NCBI RefSeq assembly: GCF_900199185.1
Contig: NZ_OBMI01000001.1
Coordinates: 930,001 to 994,000, forward strand
DNA from: Sphingomonas guangdongensis
GTDB lineage: Bacteria; Pseudomonadota; Alphaproteobacteria; Sphingomonadales; Sphingomonadaceae
Length of the DNA stretch: 64,000 nt
Direction: 5' to 3'
Both the position numbers and the translations under genes were made by a program. The notes under the pieces were generated by a model. That model worked only from the letters and a program-made list of their open reading frames with translations. It made no database searches and was not told where the DNA came from. Positions 60,834-64,000 of the stretch are shown in pieces (the stretch's first letter is position 1; the number at the start of each line of letters is the position of its first letter).

Positions 60834-62165
60834 TCAATTAGCTGCGGCGGATAACCTTTCTATCGCCCGCGCCCGCCCGATCAGCGGCAGCAGCACCGCC
60901 ATGTCGGGCCCGTGGTCGCGACCGGTCAGCGCCAGGCGAAGCGGGAGAAAGAGCGCGCGCCCCTTGCGCCCGCTCGCCTGCTTCAACGCGTCCGTCAGCG
61001 CGTGCCAGGGATCGGCCGACCAGTCGATCGCCGCCGCCCGCTCTGCAGCCTGGACTAGGAACGCGCGATCATCGTCGGTGATCGCGGGCGCGATCTCGCC
61101 GGCGATCACCGCCCACCAGTCCGCCGCTTCCGCGACCCGTTCCAGATTGGGACGAATCGCCTCCCACGCCGCAGCGTCCATGCCCGCTGGCAGGCGCTGG
61201 GCGACGTGATCGAAGGGCAGTTGGTGAACGATCCGCGCGTTCACGCCGGCGAGTTCCGTCTCATCGAAGCGCGCCGGTGCGCGCCCGAACTGCGCGAAGT
61301 CAAATGTCCCGGTCAGCGCGTCCGCGTCGACGATCGGCTCGACCGGCTGGCTCGTGCCGATCCGCGCCAGCAGCGCCCGGAGCGCTTCGGGTTCGATCCC
61401 GGCCTCGCGGAAGTGCGCCACGCCCATCGACCCGAGCCGCTTGGACAGCTTGCCCTCGCTCCCGGTCAGCAGCGCCCCGTGCGCGAAGGCGGGCGGTGTC
61501 GCCCCCATGCTCTCGAACATTTGCAGCTGGACGGCCGTGTTGGACACGTGATCCTCGCCGCGCACCACATGGGTGATCCTCAGGTCAACGTCGTCGATCA
61601 CGCTCGGCAGCAGGTACAGCCACGATCCGTCGGCGCGGCGCACCACCGGGTCGCTCATCGTCGCCGCGTCGAACCGCTGCGGTCCGCGGATCAGGTCGTC
61701 CCAGACGATGGACGCGTGCTCCAGCCGGAAGCGCCAGTGCGGGCGCCGGCCATCGGCCTCGAGCGCAGCGCGGTCCGCGTCGGAGAGCGCCAGCGCCGTC
61801 CGCTCGTACACCGGCGGCAGCCCGCGGCCGAGCAGCACCTTGCGGCGAAGGTCGAGTTCCTCCGGCGTCTCATAGGCGGGATAGAGCGTGCCGCGCGCGA
61901 CCAGGTCGGCGAACACCGCCTCGTAGCGCTCGAACCGGGCCGACTGGCGCACTTCCGCATCCGGCCGCAGCCCGAGCCAGGCGAGATCCGCGCGGATCGC
62001 CTCCACGAAGCGCTCTTCCGACCGCGCCTGGTCCGTGTCGTCGATGCGGAGCAGGAAGCGTCCGCCGTGCCGCTTCGCCCAAAGCCAATTGTGGAGCGCG
62101 GTGCGGATGTTGCCGACGTGAAGCGTGCCGGTCGGCGAGGGCGCGAAGCGAGTGACGACGGTCAT
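60834..62165 (-). CDS. gltX: Glutamyl-tRNA synthetase
   Basis: Class I aminoacyl-tRNA synthetase, 443 residues. The HIGH motif appears as LHVGN in FAPSPTGTLHVGNIRTALHN, and the KMSKS-type loop as GKLSKRLG. Alphaproteobacteria often carry two GltX paralogues, one charging tRNA-Gln as well; which this is cannot be settled here. The C-terminal anticodon domain is present. Divergent from prs by 99 bases. Confidence 0.94.
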   Translation of the reverse strand: MTVVTRFAPSPTGTLHVGNIRTALHNWLWAKRHGGRFLLRIDDTDQARSEERFVEAIRADLAWLGLRPDAEVRQSARFERYEAVFADLVARGTLYPAYETPEELDLRRKVLLGRGLPPVYERTALALSDADRAALEADGRRPHWRFRLEHASIVWDDLIRGPQRFDAATMSDPVVRRADGSWLYLLPSVIDDVDLRITHVVRGEDHVSNTAVQLQMFESMGATPPAFAHGALLTGSEGKLSKRLGSMGVAHFREAGIEPEALRALLARIGTSQPVEPIVDADALTGTFDFAQFGRAPARFDETELAGVNARIVHQLPFDHVAQRLPAGMDAAAWEAIRPNLERVAEAADWWAVIAGEIAPAITDDDRAFLVQAAERAAAIDWSADPWHALTDALKQASGRKGRALFLPLRLALTGRDHGPDMAVLLPLIGRARAIERLSAAAN

Positions 62166-62264
62166 GGTGCCGGCGCATAGGTTGCGGCCGGTGGAGCGGC
62201 AATGGGCCTAGCCGTCACGGACTCGTCACAGTAGAGGGTCGCGCGACCGGGCGGGGGAGGACTT

Positions 62265-63200
62265 ATGAAGCTGATCGCAGGCAATTCGAACACGCCGCTC
62301 GCCCAGGCGATTGCGCGCTACTGCGAACTGCCGCTCACCCAGGCGAGCGTGCGCCGCTTCGCCGACGAGGAGATCTTTGTCGAGATCCTGGAGAATGTCC
62401 GCGGCGAGGACATGTTCGTGCTCCAGTCGACCTCCTACCCGGTCAACGACAATCTGATGGAGCTGCTGATCATCATCGACGCGCTGCGGCGCGCGTCGGC
62501 TCGGCGGATCACCGCGGTGCTTCCCTATTTCGGCTACGCGCGGCAGGACCGAAAGCCCGGTCCGCGCACGCCGATCTCCGCCAAGCTGGTCGCCAACCTC
62601 ATCACCATGGCGGGCGCCAACCGCGTACTCTCCGTCGATCTCCACGCCGGACAGATCCAGGGCTTTTTCGACATCCCCACCGACAACCTCTTCGCCGCGC
62701 CCGTGATGTCGGCCGATATCCGCAGCCGCTTTCCCGATCACAACTGGATGGTGGTGTCGCCGGACGTCGGCGGCGTGGTGCGCGCGCGCGCGCTCTCCAA
62801 GCGGCTCGACAACGCGCCGCTCGCGATCGTCGACAAGCGTCGCGAGCGCGCGGGCGACTCGGAAGTCATGAACATCATCGGCGAGGTCGAGGGTCGATTC
62901 TGCATCCTGATCGACGACATTGTCGATTCGGCCGGCACGCTGTGCAACGCTGCGGCGGCGCTCAAGGAAGCGGGCGCGGCCGAGGTGGTCGCCTATGTCA
63001 GCCACGGGGTGCTGACCGGCGGCGCGCTGGCCCGGGTCGACAATTCATCGCTGCGCGAGCTGGTCATCACCGACTCGATCGGCAACCACGAGACCATCGC
63101 GCAGTCGAGCAAGGTCCGCCATCTCACCATCGCACCGCTGCTCGCCGAGGCGATCCAGCGCATCGCGGATGAGAGTTCGGTATCCAGCCTGTTCGACTGA
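62265..63200 (+). CDS. prs: Ribose-phosphate pyrophosphokinase
   Basis: Makes PRPP for nucleotide, histidine and tryptophan synthesis. 311 residues. Signatures: [20 protein letters not shown], the PRPP family stretch [40 protein letters not shown] and the PRPP loop [17 protein letters not shown]. Complete and without oddities. The start follows GGGGGAGG. Confidence 0.97.
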   Translation: MKLIAGNSNTPLAQAIARYCELPLTQASVRRFADEEIFVEILENVRGEDMFVLQSTSYPVNDNLMELLIIIDALRRASARRITAVLPYFGYARQDRKPGPRTPISAKLVANLITMAGANRVLSVDLHAGQIQGFFDIPTDNLFAAPVMSADIRSRFPDHNWMVVSPDVGGVVRARALSKRLDNAPLAIVDKRRERAGDSEVMNIIGEVEGRFCILIDDIVDSAGTLCNAAAALKEAGAAEVVAYVSHGVLTGGALARVDNSSLRELVITDSIGNHETIAQSSKVRHLTIAPLLAEAIQRIADESSVSSLFD

Positions 63201-63234
63201 AAGAGGCTGGCGGGACGATCTGGGGGATCGATCG

Positions 63235-63570
63235 TCACCCCTGGCGGCTCAGCGCCACGATGTGATCGAACACGGCCGGGTGCAGCGCCTGGCGGAAGGC
63301 CGCGCCGATATGCTCGCCGCGCTGCCACGCGATCTCCGCCTCCAGCCCCATCAGCCCGGGGAGGTTGATCCACACCAGGCTGCCCGGCCGGACGGTGAAG
63401 GCGGTCTCGGCGCGAAAGCCGGTCATCGACAGGTCGACCACCTTGATCTTGAAGCGCGACGATCCCCGGTCGCGCACGCGCGCGTCAAGCTGCACCGCCT
63501 TGCGCAGCGTGGCCCGGTTATCGGAATGCGACCCAACAGGGACGCGGGCATTGCGGAGTGCCGTGTCCAT
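63235..63570 (-). CDS. PilZ-domain protein
   Basis: Probable cyclic-di-GMP receptor, 111 residues, a stand-alone PilZ domain. The ligand motifs are visible: RATLR (RxxxR, about residues 19-23) and DLSMTG (D-x-S-x2-G, about 46-51), both intact, then EAEIAWQRGEHIGAAFRQ. Could influence motility given the window, but it is not in the flagellar cluster. Convergent with prs. Confidence 0.88.
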   Translation of the reverse strand: MDTALRNARVPVGSHSDNRATLRKAVQLDARVRDRGSSRFKIKVVDLSMTGFRAETAFTVRPGSLVWINLPGLMGLEAEIAWQRGEHIGAAFRQALHPAVFDHIVALSRQG

Positions 63571-63658
63571 GGCGCTGCTTTAGGCGGTTGATCCTTGCCA
63601 AAGCGCTAAGCATCGAGCGTTTGCAGGTATTTACCGCGCTTGTTACCCAGATGCGCGA

Positions 63659-63687
63659 GCCGCCGCCGCGGCCACCTGCGCGGCGGC
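63659..63687. repeat. GC-rich hairpin in the PilZ/partial-gene gap
   Basis: GCCGCCGC (63659-63666) pairs with GCGGCGGC (63680-63687). It lies about 30 bases downstream of the minus-strand partial gene and may act in ending it; no T-run. Confidence 0.3.
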
Positions 63688-63714
63688 CTCCGATGCTTCT
63701 GAGATCTTGGTGAA

Positions 63715-64000
63715 TCAGCGCGCGGCAAGGCGGGACAGATGCGCCGCGATCCGGTTCAGCGCCACTACGGCTGCCGCGGCGAAGGCGGCGAGCGCGACCA
63801 CCGCATAGGTGAGCGCGCGCAGCCAGCGCACCTGCTCGCGTTCGAGCGGGGATGGCGCGGGCGCGACGGCCCGGGACGCCTGCGTGTTCCCGACGCCTGC
63901 ATCCGGACCGGTCCGATCTCGCGATATCGCCGAAGCGGGCTCGTCGCCGACGATCGGGGGCAGCTCGCCCGGGCGTACGCTCGCGCCCGGCAGCGTCTCT
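63715..64000 (-). CDS. C-terminal part of an unidentified membrane-anchored protein (cut by window edge)
   Basis: An open frame enters from the right edge and stops with TGA at 63717-63715, giving at least 94 residues with strong GC-rich third-position use. The visible part is a Pro/Ala/Asp-rich linker (SVRPGELPPIVGDEPAS) followed by a basic stretch and one C-terminal membrane helix (LTYAVVALAAFAAAAVVAL) and a short basic tail. Family cannot be told. Confidence 0.5.
   Translation of the reverse strand, partial: ETLPGASVRPGELPPIVGDEPASAISRDRTGPDAGVGNTQASRAVAPAPSPLEREQVRWLRALTYAVVALAAFAAAAVVALNRIAAHLSRLAAR

Overview
GC-rich chromosomal window from an alphaproteobacterium, most likely a sphingomonad (Sphingomonas or a close relative). 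The case rests on gene content and order: a two-sector fli/flg cluster with a FlbD-like sigma-54 activator, FlgJ without a muramidase domain, a 4Fe-4S bacterial photolyase, RibBA with a degenerate RibA half, COQ9, and dispersed intergenic repeats of a sphingomonad type. No database search was possible, so the genus is inferred.

Region 1 (1-33800) is an almost complete flagellar locus. A long minus-strand run starts at the activator gene (14622) and reads flbD-like, fliE, F, G, H, I, J, K, L, M, N, O, P, Q, R, flhB, fliD (cut by the left edge). Flagellin fliC diverges from it. A LuxR-type/DUF4019 regulator sits between fliC and the minus-strand unit lytic transglycosylase-flhA-fliA. Next come flgN, flgM and flgA, then a small MotA/ExbB-like and MotB-like pair. 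Divergent from that pair is the plus-strand unit flgB-C-D-E-F-G-H-I-J-K-L followed by classical motA-motB. The promoters fit a hierarchy. A CtrA-like site lies before the activator. Four sigma-54 -24/-12 promoters lie before fliK, the transglycosylase-flhA-fliA unit, the small stator pair and flgB. Sigma-28 promoters of the form TAAA-N15-GYCGTT lie before fliD, fliC and flgM. A recurring palindrome (CGGCAA-N4-TTGCCG and near variants) lies close to the sigma-54 promoters and inside fliK; it is the best candidate for the activator binding site.

Region 2 (33800-40100): a DUF2236/MpaB-like oxygenase, then the leucine-degradation genes ivd-mccB-mccA. These are split by a reverse-oriented GIY-YIG gene bracketed by two matching palindromes. 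A tRNA-Leu(GAG) follows.

Region 3 (40100-50530): a zinc-ribbon/DUF3426 protein diverging from ftsE-ftsX-ydcF-plsC; tyrA and hisC convergent with plsC; metX-GNAT-metW-photolyase as one overlapping unit; then ssb and a DUF4169 gene.

Region 4 (50530-64000): feoA-feoB with a Fur-like box, a DMT exporter with COQ9, an old yellow enzyme, a riboflavin operon (small membrane protein, ribD, ribE, ribBA, ribH, GNAT, membrane protein), tonB, gltX, prs, a PilZ protein and a partial gene at the right edge. No CRISPR array, rRNA, prophage or transposase was seen.
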